A DNA stretch of 64,000 nucleotides, from contig NZ_AP022608.1 of the NCBI RefSeq assembly GCF_010728925.1, positions 992,001 through 1,056,000 on the forward strand. Direction: 5' to 3'. This document shows, one piece after another, positions 34,577-44,400 of this stretch (its first letter is position 1; each line of letters starts with the position of its first letter). Below the pieces are notes generated by a model, which saw only the letters and a program-made list of their open reading frames with translations, did not search any database and was not told the DNA's origin. The translations under genes and the position numbers were made by a program. The stretch is from Mycolicibacterium gadium. Lineage in GTDB: Bacteria > Actinomycetota > Actinomycetes > Mycobacteriales > Mycobacteriaceae.

Positions 34577-34912
34577 ATGGCTGATCGCGTCTTGAGGGGT
34601 AGTCGTCTCGGTGCCGTGAGCTACGAGACCGACCGTAACCACGATCTTGCACCGCGTCAGGTGGCTCGCTACCGCACCGACAACGGCGAGGAGTTCGACG
34701 TCCCGTTCGCCGACGACGCCGAAATCCCCCACACCTGGCTGTGCCGCAACGGTATGGAGGGCACCCTCGTCGAGGGCGACGCGCCAGAGCCCAAGAAGGT
34801 CAAGCCGCCGCGTACCCACTGGGACATGCTCCTGGAACGCCGCTCGGTCGACGAACTCGAGGAACTGCTCAAGGAGCGCCTCGACATCATCAAGGCTCGT
34901 CGCCGGGGCTGA
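34577..34912 (+). CDS. rbpA: RNA polymerase-binding protein RbpA
   Basis: 111 residues from ATG 34577 with RBS GAGGAG at 34563-34568. MADRVLRGSRLGAVSYETDR, APRQVARYRTDNGEEFDVPF and HTWLCRNGMEGTLVEGD match actinobacterial RbpA. The C-terminal sigma-interacting region (PPRTHWDMLLERRSVDELEELLKERL) is intact. RbpA binds group 1/2 sigma factors and the polymerase core to stabilise the open complex. Its stop is 10 nt from the CTAG target where an IS481-type element has inserted. Confidence 0.96.
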   Translation: MADRVLRGSRLGAVSYETDRNHDLAPRQVARYRTDNGEEFDVPFADDAEIPHTWLCRNGMEGTLVEGDAPEPKKVKPPRTHWDMLLERRSVDELEELLKERLDIIKARRRG

Positions 34913-34922
34913 TTCGGGCCGG

Positions 34923-34926
34923 CTAG
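34923..34926. repeat. CTAG target-site duplication, left
   Basis: Four-base duplication matching 36041-36044. CTAG is the preferred core target of IS481-type elements. On the minus strand its TAG supplies the transposase stop codon. Confidence 0.8.
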
Positions 34927-35915
34927 CTGTACTGCCCAGGCAGGTTGGTCAACCGGGTGATGGGTGGGACCTTGCCGATTGCCGAGTGTTGCCGGTGGTG
35001 ATTGTAGGTATGTAGCCAGGCCGATAGGGCTGAGCGGCGGGTGCGTTCGTTGGGGTAGTGCCGGGCGAAGGCCCATTCGGCGGCCATGGTGCGGTGGAAG
35101 CGCTCTATTTTGCCGTTGGTCTGGGGACGGTAGGCGCGGGTGCGTTTGTGCGCGATGTGCAGGTCCGCGCAGGCGTCGCGCCATGCGTAGGACTTGTAGC
35201 AGGCTCCGTTGTCCGACAGCACCTGCTCGACATGGACGCCGCGGGTACCAAACCATCCCACCGCCCGGCGCAGCACCCCGATCGCGGTCTGAGCGGTTTC
35301 GTCGTCGTGGATCTCGGCGTAGGCGACCCGGGAATGATCATCGATCACCGTGTGCACGTAGGCATGCCCGAGGATCGGTTGGTAGCGGTGATTGCGCCGG
35401 ACCTCAGAAGTCCCATGGCGATTGCGTTTGCCGCGTGCTCGACCGACGAACCGCCAACCCCCGCCGTCGGGGATGTTGCCCAGTTTCTTGACATCGACAT
35501 GCAGCATCGCGCCGGGGTGGCCGTGCTCGTAGCGGCGGATCGGCTCGCCGGTACGGATATCGATGTGAGACAACCGGTTCAGCCGACACCGCACCAGCAC
35601 CGCGTGCACGGTCGAAGCCGGCATCGACAGCCGCGAAGCGATCGCCATGGGTGAGAGACGATGCCGCCACCGCAACTCCACAATGCGGCGCACCACCGGC
35701 GCCGGTGTCCGATTGGGGCAGTGATGCGGCCGGCTGGAGAGATCAGTCATCCCGGCAGCACCCATCGCCGCATAGCGCGATGCCCACCGCTGCGCGGTAC
35801 GCCATGACACGTGGAAGTGCTCAGCGGCCCGCACGATGGGCCAGCCCTCCTCGACGACACGACGGGCCAGCATTAGACGCCCGCGAGGAGTCAAAACAGC
35901 ATTAGCGTGGACCAC
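34923..35915 (-). CDS. IS481-family DDE transposase
   Basis: 330 residues from GTG 35915, preceded by AGGAGG at 5 nt; an in-frame GTG at 35978 is possible but has no RBS. N-terminal helix-turn-helix: LTPRGRLMLARRVVEEGWPIVRAAEHFHVSWRTAQRWASRY. DDE core: MLHVDVKKLG, VHTVIDDHSRVAYAE and NGKIERFHRT (D, D, E). The last codon AGC and the TAG stop are completed by the CTAG target duplication, so the ORF end depends on the insertion site. Confidence 0.92.
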   Translation of the reverse strand: MVHANAVLTPRGRLMLARRVVEEGWPIVRAAEHFHVSWRTAQRWASRYAAMGAAGMTDLSSRPHHCPNRTPAPVVRRIVELRWRHRLSPMAIASRLSMPASTVHAVLVRCRLNRLSHIDIRTGEPIRRYEHGHPGAMLHVDVKKLGNIPDGGGWRFVGRARGKRNRHGTSEVRRNHRYQPILGHAYVHTVIDDHSRVAYAEIHDDETAQTAIGVLRRAVGWFGTRGVHVEQVLSDNGACYKSYAWRDACADLHIAHKRTRAYRPQTNGKIERFHRTMAAEWAFARHYPNERTRRSALSAWLHTYNHHRQHSAIGKVPPITRLTNLPGQYS

Positions 35916-36040
35916 GAAGGCCTCCTGATCGTTGCGGTGAAGTGGTAGCAGCTCCACTCCACGACGGGAGGCCTTCACCTATCAACGACCGCTACAGCGT
36001 GTCGTCACAATTCCTCAACCAACCTGCCTGGGCAGTACAG
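34927..36040 (-). mobile_element. IS481-family insertion sequence, 1114 bp
   Basis: Bounded by 23-bp perfect terminal inverted repeats starting CTGTACTGCCCAGG (34927-34949 and 36018-36040) and flanked by CTAG duplications. It carries one intact transposase gene on the minus strand. Perfect ends and an intact ORF suggest a recent, possibly active copy. It separates the convergent rbpA and ppm1 genes without damaging either. Confidence 0.92.
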
Positions 36041-36044
36041 CTAG
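36041..36044. repeat. CTAG target-site duplication, right
   Basis: Matches 34923-34926. Its TAG (36043-36041 on the minus strand) is the ppm1 stop codon. Confidence 0.8.
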
Positions 36045-36817
36045 CGCGTCACGCCACGGCCGCGGGCGCGATCGAGACGCCCGCGGAAACCCCACTCCGC
36101 GACCTTGAACAGCGCCTCGCGGATGTTGGAACCGCTCATCTTCGATTGGCCGAACTCGCGTTCGGTGAAGGTGATCGGCACCTCGACGACGACGAACCCG
36201 TTGTTGATGGTGCGCCAGGTCAGGTCGATCTGGAAGCAATAGCCCTTCGAGTCGACCGTTGACAGGTCGATTTTCTCCAGCACCTCGCGCCGGTATGCGC
36301 GGTACCCGGCGGTGATGTCGTGGATGTCGACACCGAGCAGGATTCGCGAGTAGCCGTTGGCGGTTCGGGACAGAACCAGTCGCTTTCGCGGCCAGTTGCG
36401 GACTTCCCCACCCTTGACGTACCGCGAGCCGATCACCAGGTCGGCGCCGCTGTCGATGCGGTCGAGCAGTCGGTGCAGCTGTTCGGGCGGATGGCTGCCG
36501 TCGGCATCCATCTCGACCAAAACGCCGTAACCGCGCCCGAGGCCCCACTCGAAGCCGGCGAGATACGCCGCGCCGAGGCCACCCTTGCCGGCACGGTTCA
36601 TCACATGCACTCGGTCAGGATCGGCGAGCGCGAACTCGTTGGCCAGCTCGCCGGTGCCATCTGGGCTGCCGTCATCGACGACGAGGATGTGCACGTCGGG
36701 ACACGCGTCCTGTACGCGCTTGACGATCAACGGCAGGTTTTCCCGCTCGTTGTACGTGGGGATGATGACCAGCGTGCGCTGACTTGGGCGATCCCCGGGG
36801 CCCGGGCCCGTCGTCAT
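36041..36817 (-). CDS. ppm1: polyprenol monophosphomannose synthase
   Basis: 258 residues. GT2 fold: [36 protein letters not shown], and the metal motif [14 protein letters not shown], then [19 protein letters not shown] and [12 protein letters not shown], all typical of dolichol/polyprenol-phosphate mannose synthases. It makes polyprenyl-phosphomannose for lipoarabinomannan and protein mannosylation. Separate from lnt here, whereas in M. tuberculosis the two are fused. Its start overlaps the lnt stop (ATGA). The stop codon coincides with the IS target CTAG. Confidence 0.94.
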   Translation of the reverse strand: MTTGPGPGDRPSQRTLVIIPTYNERENLPLIVKRVQDACPDVHILVVDDGSPDGTGELANEFALADPDRVHVMNRAGKGGLGAAYLAGFEWGLGRGYGVLVEMDADGSHPPEQLHRLLDRIDSGADLVIGSRYVKGGEVRNWPRKRLVLSRTANGYSRILLGVDIHDITAGYRAYRREVLEKIDLSTVDSKGYCFQIDLTWRTINNGFVVVEVPITFTEREFGQSKMSGSNIREALFKVAEWGFRGRLDRARGRGVTR

Positions 36818-38511
36818 TTAGCTCCTCTACCTTTCGTCGACATTCCTAGCCGACGGACGAAACTCCCATTGTGCAGCATCGCGGCGATCAGAGCCCCAAC
36901 GCCGATTGCGGCCAGCACGCCCTCGACCAGCGGACCCCACCGGGTCGCCGCTGTGAGCTGGGTCTTCAGCCTGACCTGGGCGTCGAGGTAGGCGGGCTCG
37001 AAGAACTCAGTGCGGGCAATTTCACGTCCGTCGGGCGCGATGACCGCGCTGATACCGGTCGTTCCGGCGACAACGACGTAGCGGTCGTGTTCGACGGCGC
37101 GCAATCGCGCGAAGGCGAGCTGCTGTCGGCTCATCGCCTCGTCGAAGGTGGCGTTGTTGGTGGGGACGGCGAGGATCTGCGCCCCACTGCGCACCGACTC
37201 GCGGGTGGCGCGGTCGAAGATCACCTCCCAGCACGTGGCGACCCCGATGGGTACGCCCGCGGCGTGCACCACACCGTCGCCGCTGCCGGGGATGAAATAG
37301 CCGGCTCGGTCGGCGTATGGCGACAGCAGGCGGAAGAAGCTGCGCCAGGGCAGGTATTCGCCGAACGGCTGGACGATCTTTTTGTCGTGACGTTCGTCCG
37401 GACCGGTCTCGGGGTTCCACACGATGACCGAATTGTTCGAGACCGGGTTGTCCCGGGTGTAACCCGGCGCCGCCACCACACTTCCGACCAGGATCGGTGC
37501 GTCGATGGCGTCCGCCGCCGCCGAGATCTCCGCGTTCGCGTCTGGGTTGGCCAGCGGGTCGATGTCTGAGGAGTTTTCCGGCCAGATGACGAACATCGGC
37601 TGTTGCGCCCGGCCCGCGCGCACATCGTCGGCCAGCCGTTCCGTCTCTCGGACGTGGTTGTCCAGGACCGCGCGCCGCTGGGCGTTGAATTCCAGGCCGA
37701 GTCTGGGCACGTTCCCCTGAACCGCGGCTACCGTGACCGGCTGTTCGTCATCCGCGCCCATGCCCGAGTGCCGCACTTGCGGCCAGGTGAGCGCGGTCAG
37801 TAACAGGACGACGGTGACGCATGCCCCGGGGATCACCACCGCAGGCGGCCTTGCGGTCCTGGTACTGCCTGACCGCCACCACTTCACGATCTCGAGAGTG
37901 ATTGCGGCCACGCTGAATCCGATCAGCACGACGGCGAACGACAGCAACGGCGCGCCGCCCACCTGTGCGAGTGACACCTGCGGCCCATCGGTCTGGCTGT
38001 AGGCCACGACGCCCCACGGGAACCCGCCGAAGGGCACCGTCGACTTGAGCCACTCCTGCGCGGCCCACAGCCCCGCGAACCACAGTGGCCACCCCGGCAG
38101 CCGCCGGACAGCGACCGCCAGCGCGCCGAACAGAGCGGGGAAAAGTGCCTCGAGCATGCACAGCGCCAGCCACGGAACCGGACCGACGAACCCGCTGATC
38201 CACGGCAGCAACGGCAGGTAGAAGGTCAACCCGAAAAGAAATCCGTAGCCGAATCCACCTGCGACAGTGGTTGTTTCGCGGGTCAGCACCCATGACAGCA
38301 ACGCGAACGCCACGAAAGCCAGGTACCACCAGCCGAACGGCGGGAAGCTCAGGCACAGCGCCAGACCGCCGACGATCACGACGCCGAGCTGGGGCAGGCG
38401 GTCGATCACACCGTGACCGAACCGCTTTGCGCGCGAACGACGCTCGACCGGTTCGTCGGCCACGTCGTCGACATCGTCCTCGAGGGCGGCGGGACGCACG
38501 TCGTCAGCCAT
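36814..38511 (-). CDS. lnt: apolipoprotein N-acyltransferase
   Basis: 565 residues from ATG 38511 (a longer frame to 38754 runs inside the amidohydrolase gene). After an acidic N-terminus there are six or more helices (about 45-240), then a nitrilase domain with WPENSSD (Glu), [13 protein letters not shown] (Lys) and ATCWEVIFD (Cys), the Lnt catalytic triad, and a final C-terminal helix. It transfers an acyl chain to the N-terminal Cys of lipoproteins at the outer face of the membrane. It acts on exports such as PotD and SsuA. Overlaps the preceding gene by 8 nt and ppm1 by 4 nt. Confidence 0.95.
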   Translation of the reverse strand: MADDVRPAALEDDVDDVADEPVERRSRAKRFGHGVIDRLPQLGVVIVGGLALCLSFPPFGWWYLAFVAFALLSWVLTRETTTVAGGFGYGFLFGLTFYLPLLPWISGFVGPVPWLALCMLEALFPALFGALAVAVRRLPGWPLWFAGLWAAQEWLKSTVPFGGFPWGVVAYSQTDGPQVSLAQVGGAPLLSFAVVLIGFSVAAITLEIVKWWRSGSTRTARPPAVVIPGACVTVVLLLTALTWPQVRHSGMGADDEQPVTVAAVQGNVPRLGLEFNAQRRAVLDNHVRETERLADDVRAGRAQQPMFVIWPENSSDIDPLANPDANAEISAAADAIDAPILVGSVVAAPGYTRDNPVSNNSVIVWNPETGPDERHDKKIVQPFGEYLPWRSFFRLLSPYADRAGYFIPGSGDGVVHAAGVPIGVATCWEVIFDRATRESVRSGAQILAVPTNNATFDEAMSRQQLAFARLRAVEHDRYVVVAGTTGISAVIAPDGREIARTEFFEPAYLDAQVRLKTQLTAATRWGPLVEGVLAAIGVGALIAAMLHNGSFVRRLGMSTKGRGAK

Positions 38512-40090
38512 GGATGACGACACCTCGGTGCACGGTTTGGCGGCAGTGCGGCATTGCGTCGTCGAGTCGAGGCAGCGCGGGTACGCGCGAGCGTGCATCG
38601 GTCGACCAGCGCTGCACCGCGTCGGCGGGCGCGCTGACCTCGAGCTCGTCGGCATCCCACACGGCGTAGCTTGCCGGGGCGCCGGGCACCAGAGTGCCGG
38701 TCGCGCCGTCCCGCACGCCGGCGGCGCGCCATGCGCCGCGGGTGGCCGCGGCAAACGCGGCTCGCGCCGACAGTGCGCTACCCGGAGTCTGGTGCTGTGT
38801 TGCCGCTCGTATCGTCGCCCACGGATTCATGCTGGTGACGGGGCTGTCGGAGCCGAAGGCGAGTGGCACGCCTTGGGATGCTAGCAGCGCAAACGGGTTC
38901 AGAGATCTTGACCGCTCGGGCCCGAGGCGCTGGGCGTACATGCCGTGTTCGCCACCCCACAACGCATCGAAATTGGGCTGCATGCTGGCGAGCACGCCCC
39001 ACACTCCGAGCCGGTGCGCCTGATCCTCGGTCACCATTTCGAGGTGTTCGAGGCGGTGTCCGCAAGCGGCGACCGCGGGTGCGCCGAAGAGTTCCACGAC
39101 GCGCTCGAACGCATCGACCACGGCGCCGACGGCCGCGTCGCCGATCACGTGGAACCCCGCGGTGATCCGCGCTTCCGTGCAGGCGCGCAGGTGTGCCGCA
39201 ATCGCGTCGGTATCCAGATACGCGTTGCCGCAGCAGTCTGGCGCGTCGCGGTAGGGGCTGTGCAGCCACGCGGTGCGTGAGCCGAGCGCACCGTCGACGA
39301 ACAGGTCGCCGGCCAGTCCCTGGGCGCCGGTGCGCGCGATCAGATCTCGCGCTTCGGCGGCACTGCGCACCGCTTCACCCCAGTAGCCGACGACCTCGAC
39401 ACCGTGCTCGATGCCACGCACCTCGTTCCAGTCGTCGAGGCCACCGATTTCCGGGCCCGCGCATTCGTGTACCGCGACGATGCCGAGTGCGGCGGCGGCA
39501 TCCAGGGCAGCCAGCTGCGCGCGCCGCCGTTGCTCGGTGGTCAGCCCGTCGCGTGCGGCCGCGCGGACCACATGGTGTGCGTCGGCGGTCAGCGGCTGTT
39601 CTCGAGAAAAACCGCGCGCGCCGGCCAGACCGGGGGCGAGTCGGCGCAGTGCGGTCGAGGCGGCGGCGGAGTGGACGTCGACCCGGGCCAGGTATGCCGA
39701 CCTGTCGCCGACCGCTTCATCGATATCGGCGGTGCTCGGCGGGGTTCGCTCGGGCCAGCGGGATTCATCCCAGCCATGCCCCCACACCGCACCTGTCGGG
39801 TGGGCGCGGGCGTAGTCACCGAGCAATTGCAGGCAGTGCCCCAGCGAGGTCGCGCGCCGCAGGTCCAGCCCGATCAGGGTCAGTCCGGTCGCGGTGAGGT
39901 GGACGTGGCTGTCGACGAACGCCGGCGCGACGAAGGCGCCTTCCAGATCGGCGATCCGCGCGTCGGGATACTGCGCGCGGCCCACGTCGTCACTGCCCAG
40001 CCATGCCACGACACCGTCGCGCACCGCCAGTGCGGACGCGTCGGGCATCGCCGGGCTGTGCACCCGGCCGTTGAGGAGGAGGGTCGTCAC
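38504..40090 (-). CDS. YtcJ-like metal-dependent amidohydrolase
   Basis: 528 residues, GTG start. [17 protein letters not shown] (HxH metal motif), [44 protein letters not shown] and [12 protein letters not shown] (final Asp) place it in the amidohydrolase_3 (YtcJ) group. Substrate unknown; such enzymes hydrolyse amides or formamides. It sits between fxsA and lnt in a tightly packed operon: its start abuts the fxsA stop with no gap, and its stop overlaps lnt. The order corresponds to Rv2053c-Rv2052c-Rv2051c from memory. Confidence 0.88.
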   Translation of the reverse strand: MTTLLLNGRVHSPAMPDASALAVRDGVVAWLGSDDVGRAQYPDARIADLEGAFVAPAFVDSHVHLTATGLTLIGLDLRRATSLGHCLQLLGDYARAHPTGAVWGHGWDESRWPERTPPSTADIDEAVGDRSAYLARVDVHSAAASTALRRLAPGLAGARGFSREQPLTADAHHVVRAAARDGLTTEQRRRAQLAALDAAAALGIVAVHECAGPEIGGLDDWNEVRGIEHGVEVVGYWGEAVRSAAEARDLIARTGAQGLAGDLFVDGALGSRTAWLHSPYRDAPDCCGNAYLDTDAIAAHLRACTEARITAGFHVIGDAAVGAVVDAFERVVELFGAPAVAACGHRLEHLEMVTEDQAHRLGVWGVLASMQPNFDALWGGEHGMYAQRLGPERSRSLNPFALLASQGVPLAFGSDSPVTSMNPWATIRAATQHQTPGSALSARAAFAAATRGAWRAAGVRDGATGTLVPGAPASYAVWDADELEVSAPADAVQRWSTDARSRVPALPRLDDAMPHCRQTVHRGVVIHG

Positions 40091-40558
40091 TTAGTCGGGT
40101 TTGCGCTCCACGGCAGCAGGCTCGATGTCGGTGACATCGATGACCTCGCCGTCAATGTAATCACCGCGCGGTGCTCTGTAACCGGCAGCACTCGGAACGG
40201 TGATCAGCGGCATGCGACGCGCGGCCATGGCCGACACCATGGGACGGGCGACCGCCCGCGTCGGCGGCAGCAGGAGGAGGGCGCCGATGACGGAGCTGGC
40301 CAAACCCGGGATGACGACGAGCACGGTGCCCAGCGCGACCAGCACGCTGTCGGCCGCCGCCCCGTGCATCGATGCCGGGTCGATCCCGGAGCGCAGCCGT
40401 CGGAAATGCCGTTTGACCTGGGATCCGGCCAGTGCAATGCCGACCACGAAGGTGCCGAGCAGCAGCAACATCGTCCAGCCGAAGCCGATCGTCGACACCA
40501 GCGCGACGATCACCGCCAGCTCGATGACCCAGTACAGAACAAGCAGCCGCATCGCCAT
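40091..40558 (-). CDS. fxsA: FxsA-family membrane protein
   Basis: 155 residues. LLVLYWVIELAVIVALVSTIGFGWTMLLLL and GTVLVVIPGLASSVIGALLLLPPTRA are the two helix-rich halves typical of FxsA (suppressor of F exclusion), with an IPGL turn. The acidic C-terminal tail (GEVIDVTDIEPAAVE) is cytoplasmic. Role in mycobacteria unknown. First gene of the fxsA-amidohydrolase-lnt-ppm1 unit. Confidence 0.88.
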   Translation of the reverse strand: MAMRLLVLYWVIELAVIVALVSTIGFGWTMLLLLGTFVVGIALAGSQVKRHFRRLRSGIDPASMHGAAADSVLVALGTVLVVIPGLASSVIGALLLLPPTRAVARPMVSAMAARRMPLITVPSAAGYRAPRGDYIDGEVIDVTDIEPAAVERKPD

Positions 40559-40598
40559 GCATTGGACAACGTACGGGACACCGCCCCGGGTTCCGGCC

Positions 40599-40985
40599 CT
40601 AGACGGGCTTCACCTCGATGGCGCTGTGCACCTTGTCGATGCCCCCGCGGACGATCGCCTGCGGGATCCACCACCACGCGTGCCACCAGTACTTCTTGGT
40701 GACCATGTCGAAGACGCGTCGATTCTCGGACTTGGGCAGATTCCGCGCCACTGCCTCGACCGGCTCGCCCTTCGGCTTGTTGCCGATTGCGTAGGCCCGC
40801 TGAATGGTGACCCGCGGCGTGTTGTTGATGCGCTTGGTCTTCCACGAGCCGTCGTCGGTCGATATGAGCAGTTTGCCGTCGTCGTACACGCCCCATACGG
40901 TCGTCGGCTTCGGCCGGCCGTCCTTGGTGTAGGTGGTCAGCAGCATGTACTTCGACCGTGCGATGTCTTCAAAGGTGTCTGCCAT
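40599..40985 (-). CDS. PPOX-class F420-dependent oxidoreductase
   Basis: 128 residues. FEDIARSKYMLLTTYTKDGRPKPTTVWGVYDDGKLLIST and INNTPRVTIQ are the split-barrel F420/FMN-binding pattern of the Rv1155/Rv2061c group. The C-terminus is rich in Trp/His (KKYWWHAWWWIP), an insertion not in its tandem neighbour. It probably reduces a hydrophobic substrate with F420H2. 40 nt beyond the fxsA start on the same strand. Confidence 0.85.
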   Translation of the reverse strand: MADTFEDIARSKYMLLTTYTKDGRPKPTTVWGVYDDGKLLISTDDGSWKTKRINNTPRVTIQRAYAIGNKPKGEPVEAVARNLPKSENRRVFDMVTKKYWWHAWWWIPQAIVRGGIDKVHSAIEVKPV

Positions 40986-41057
40986 GGGGTCCGTTCTTCG
41001 ATGCCCAAACGATGCACAAGGATACCCACCGGCGGTGCCGTGGAAACGATGCGCCGG

Positions 41058-41438
41058 CTACGGCGCCTTCAGTTCGATGGTCACGTTGTTCTTCATGCCA
41101 CCGCGCAGCTTCGAGAAGACGTTGAACGTCTTGCCCAGCAGTCCGTAGCGCTTTGCGATCAAGTCGTAGGTGGTGGCGTTGGCCGATTTGTCGAGGATCC
41201 TCGCCACGGCCTCGACCGCTTCACCCTTCGGGTTGCCGCTGCGGTCGCATTCCGCGATCGTCACGCGCGGGGTGTTCCGAATGCGCTTGACCTTCCACGA
41301 CTTCTCCTGCGTGATGACGAGGAGACGATCGCCGTCCGGGGGCGCCCAGACCGCGGTGGGCTTGGGTCGACCGTCTTTGGTGAACGTGGTCAGCAGGACG
41401 TATTCCGATTTCGCAATGTCGGCAAAGGTCGTAGGCAT
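41058..41438 (-). CDS. PPOX-class F420-dependent oxidoreductase (Rv2061c-like)
   Basis: 126 residues from ATG 41438. FADIAKSEYVLLTTFTKDGRPKPTAVWAPPDGDRLLVIT and IRNTPRVTIAECDRSGNPKG parallel the neighbour at 40599-40985, so the pair arose by tandem duplication. It corresponds by position to Rv2061c, next to cobN, from memory. An upstream frame to 42065 lies within cobN and is not coding. 17 nt follow the cobN stop. Confidence 0.87.
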   Translation of the reverse strand: MPTTFADIAKSEYVLLTTFTKDGRPKPTAVWAPPDGDRLLVITQEKSWKVKRIRNTPRVTIAECDRSGNPKGEAVEAVARILDKSANATTYDLIAKRYGLLGKTFNVFSKLRGGMKNNVTIELKAP

Positions 41439-41455
41439 GAGACCAAAGGTAGCCG

Positions 41456-44400
41456 TCAGCCCTCGAGGTCGCCTTCGGTCTCCAGTAGCACCTGCCGCAG
41501 CCCGTCGAGCGTGGCCTGATCCGGCTGCGCCCACATGCCGCGGCCCGCCGCCTCCAGCAGCCGTTCGGCCATGCCGTGTAGGGCCCACGGATTCGACTCC
41601 GCCATGAACTTGCGGTTGTCGTCGTCGAGGACGTACTCGGCCGACAGCCGCTCGTACATCCAGTCGGCCATCACGCCGGCGGTCGCGTCGTAGCCGAACA
41701 GATAGTCGACGGTCGCAGCCATCTCGAAGGCGCCCTTGTACCCGTGTCGCCGCATCGCGTTGATCCACCGGGGGTTGACGACGCGGGCGCGGAACACGCG
41801 GGCGGTCTCCTCCGAAAGGGTCCGGGTGCGAACGGCGTCGGGCCGGGTGTTGTCGCCGATGTAGGCGGCGGGCGCCTTTCCGGTCAACGCGCGGACCGTC
41901 GCGACCATGCCACCGTGGTACTGGAAGTAGTCGTCGGAGTCGGCGATGTCGTGCTCGCGGGTGTCGGTGTTCTTGGCTGCGACCGCGATGCGACGGTAGT
42001 TCTGGTTCATGTCGTCGGTCGCCGCCTTGCCGTCCAAACCGCGGCCGTAGGCGAAACCGCCCCATGCGGTGTAGACCTCCGCCAGGTCCGCGTCGTCGCG
42101 CCAGTTGCGGCTGTCGATCAGTTGCAGCAGACCGGCGCCATAGGTACCCGGCTTGGAGCCGAATATTCTTGTGGTGGAACGTCTCTGGTCGCCATGCTCA
42201 GCCAGATCCGCCTGCGAGTGGGCGCGGACGTAGTTGTCCTCGGCGGCCTCGTCGAGACCCGCGACGAGTTGCACCGCGTCGTCGAGCATCGTGACGACAT
42301 GCGGGAAGGCGTCGCGGAAGAAGCCCGAGATACGCACGGTGACATCGATGCGCGGACGGCCGAGTTCATCCAGCCCGATCGGTTCCAGGTTCACCACGCG
42401 CCGCGACGCGTCGTCCCATACCGGCCGGACCCCCAGCAGCGCCAGCACTTCGGCGATGTCGTCGCCCGCAGTGCGCATGGCCGACGTGCCCCACACCGAC
42501 AACCCGACCGAGCGAGGCCAGTCGCCGTGGTCCTCTCGGTAGCGGGTCAGCAGCGAATCTGCCATAGCCACACCGGTTTCCCACGCCAGCCGCGACGGCA
42601 CCGCCTTCGGGTCGACCGAGTAGAAGTTGCGGCCGGTGGGCAGCACGTTGACCAGGCCGCGCAGTGGTGAACCCGAAGGACCGGCCGGGGTGAAGCGACC
42701 GTCGAGCGCGCGCAGGATCTGCGGGATCTCGGCCTCGGTGCCCGCCAGCCGTGGCACCACCTCGGTGGCCGCGAAGCGCAGGATCGCCGCGACGTCGGCG
42801 TTGTCGGTGATGGCGTCAACGGCGCCGGGATTCCATCCCGAGTCCGCAAGTGCCACAACGAGTGCACGGGCCTGCGCCTCGGCGCTGTCGACCGCGGCGC
42901 GTTCGTCGTGGCCGTCCTCGGCCAGGCCGAGGGCCTGTCGAAGTCCGGGCACGCTCTGTTCGCCGCCGAACAGCTGGCGCGCGCGCAGGATCGCGAGCAC
43001 CAGGTCGATTTCAGCCTCACCCGTGGGCTTTTCACCCAGGATGTGCAGTCCGTCGCGGATCTGGACGTCCTTGATCTCGCACAGCCAGCCGTCGACGTGG
43101 AGCAGCATGTCGTCGAACGAGTCCTCGTCGGGCCGGTCCTCGAGCCCGAGGTCGTGATCCATCTTGGCGGCCCGCATGAGCGTCCAGATCTGCTGCCGGA
43201 TGGCGGGCAGCTTGCCGGGGTCGAGCGCCGCGATGTTGGCGTGCTCGTCGAGCAGTTGTTCCAGACGCGCGATGTCGCCATAGGTTTCGGCCCTGGCCAT
43301 CGGCGGAATCAGGTGGTCCACGAGCGTGGCGTGGGCGCGGCGTTTGGCCTGCGTGCCCTCCCCCGGATCGTTGACCAGGAAGGGGTAGATCAGCGGCAGA
43401 TCTCCGAGCGCGGCGTCGGTGCCGCATGACGACGACATGCCCAGCGTCTTACCCGGCAGCCATTCGAGGTTGCCGTGCTTGCCGAGGTGCACGACAGCGT
43501 CCGCGCCGAACATGACGTCGAGCCAGCGGTAGGCGGCCAGATAGTGGTGACTGGGCGGTAGATCGGGATCGTGGTAGATCGCGACCGGGTTCTCTCCGAA
43601 ACCCCGTGGCGGCTGGACCATCAGCACCACGTTGCCCGCCTGCATCGCCGCGATCACGATCTCGCCGTCGGGATCGTGACTGCGGTCGACGAACAACTCG
43701 CCGGGCGGCGGGCCCCAGTGTTCGACCATCGCGTCGGTGAGTTCGGCGGGCAGCGTGGCAAACCACTCCCGATACTCCTTGGCGGGCAAGCGGATCGGAT
43801 TGCCGGCGAGCTGACCGTCGGTCAGCCAGTCGGCGTCCTGACCGCCGCGCTCGATCAACGCGTGGATCAAGGCGTCCCCATCGCTCGCGTCCAAGCCGGG
43901 AATGTCGTCGATCCGGTAACCGCGTTCGCGCATCGCACGCAATAACGCGATCGCACTGGCCGGCGTGTCGAGGCCGACGGCATTGCCGATGCGCGCGTGT
44001 TTGGTGGGATAGGCCGAAAACACCAGTGCCACCTTTTTCTGAGGAGCTGCGATTCCGCGTAGCCGCGCGTGGCGCACCGCAAGACCCGCGACCCGGGCAC
44101 AGCGTTCCGGGTCGGCGACATAGGAGATGAGGCCCTCGTCGTCAATCTCCTTGAACGAGAACGGGACCGTGATGATGCGGCCGTCGAACTCCGGGACGGC
44201 GACCTGGGTCGCGACGTCGAGTGGCGACAAACCGTCGTCGTTGTCCTGCCATTGCGAGCGCGAACTGGTAAGACACAGCCCTTGCAGGATCGGGACGTCG
44301 AGCGCGGCCAGATGCGCGACATTCCAGGTGTCGTCGTTGCCACCGGCCGAGACGCTGGCCGGGGTCGACCCGCCGGCGGCCAGCACAGTGGTCACCAATG

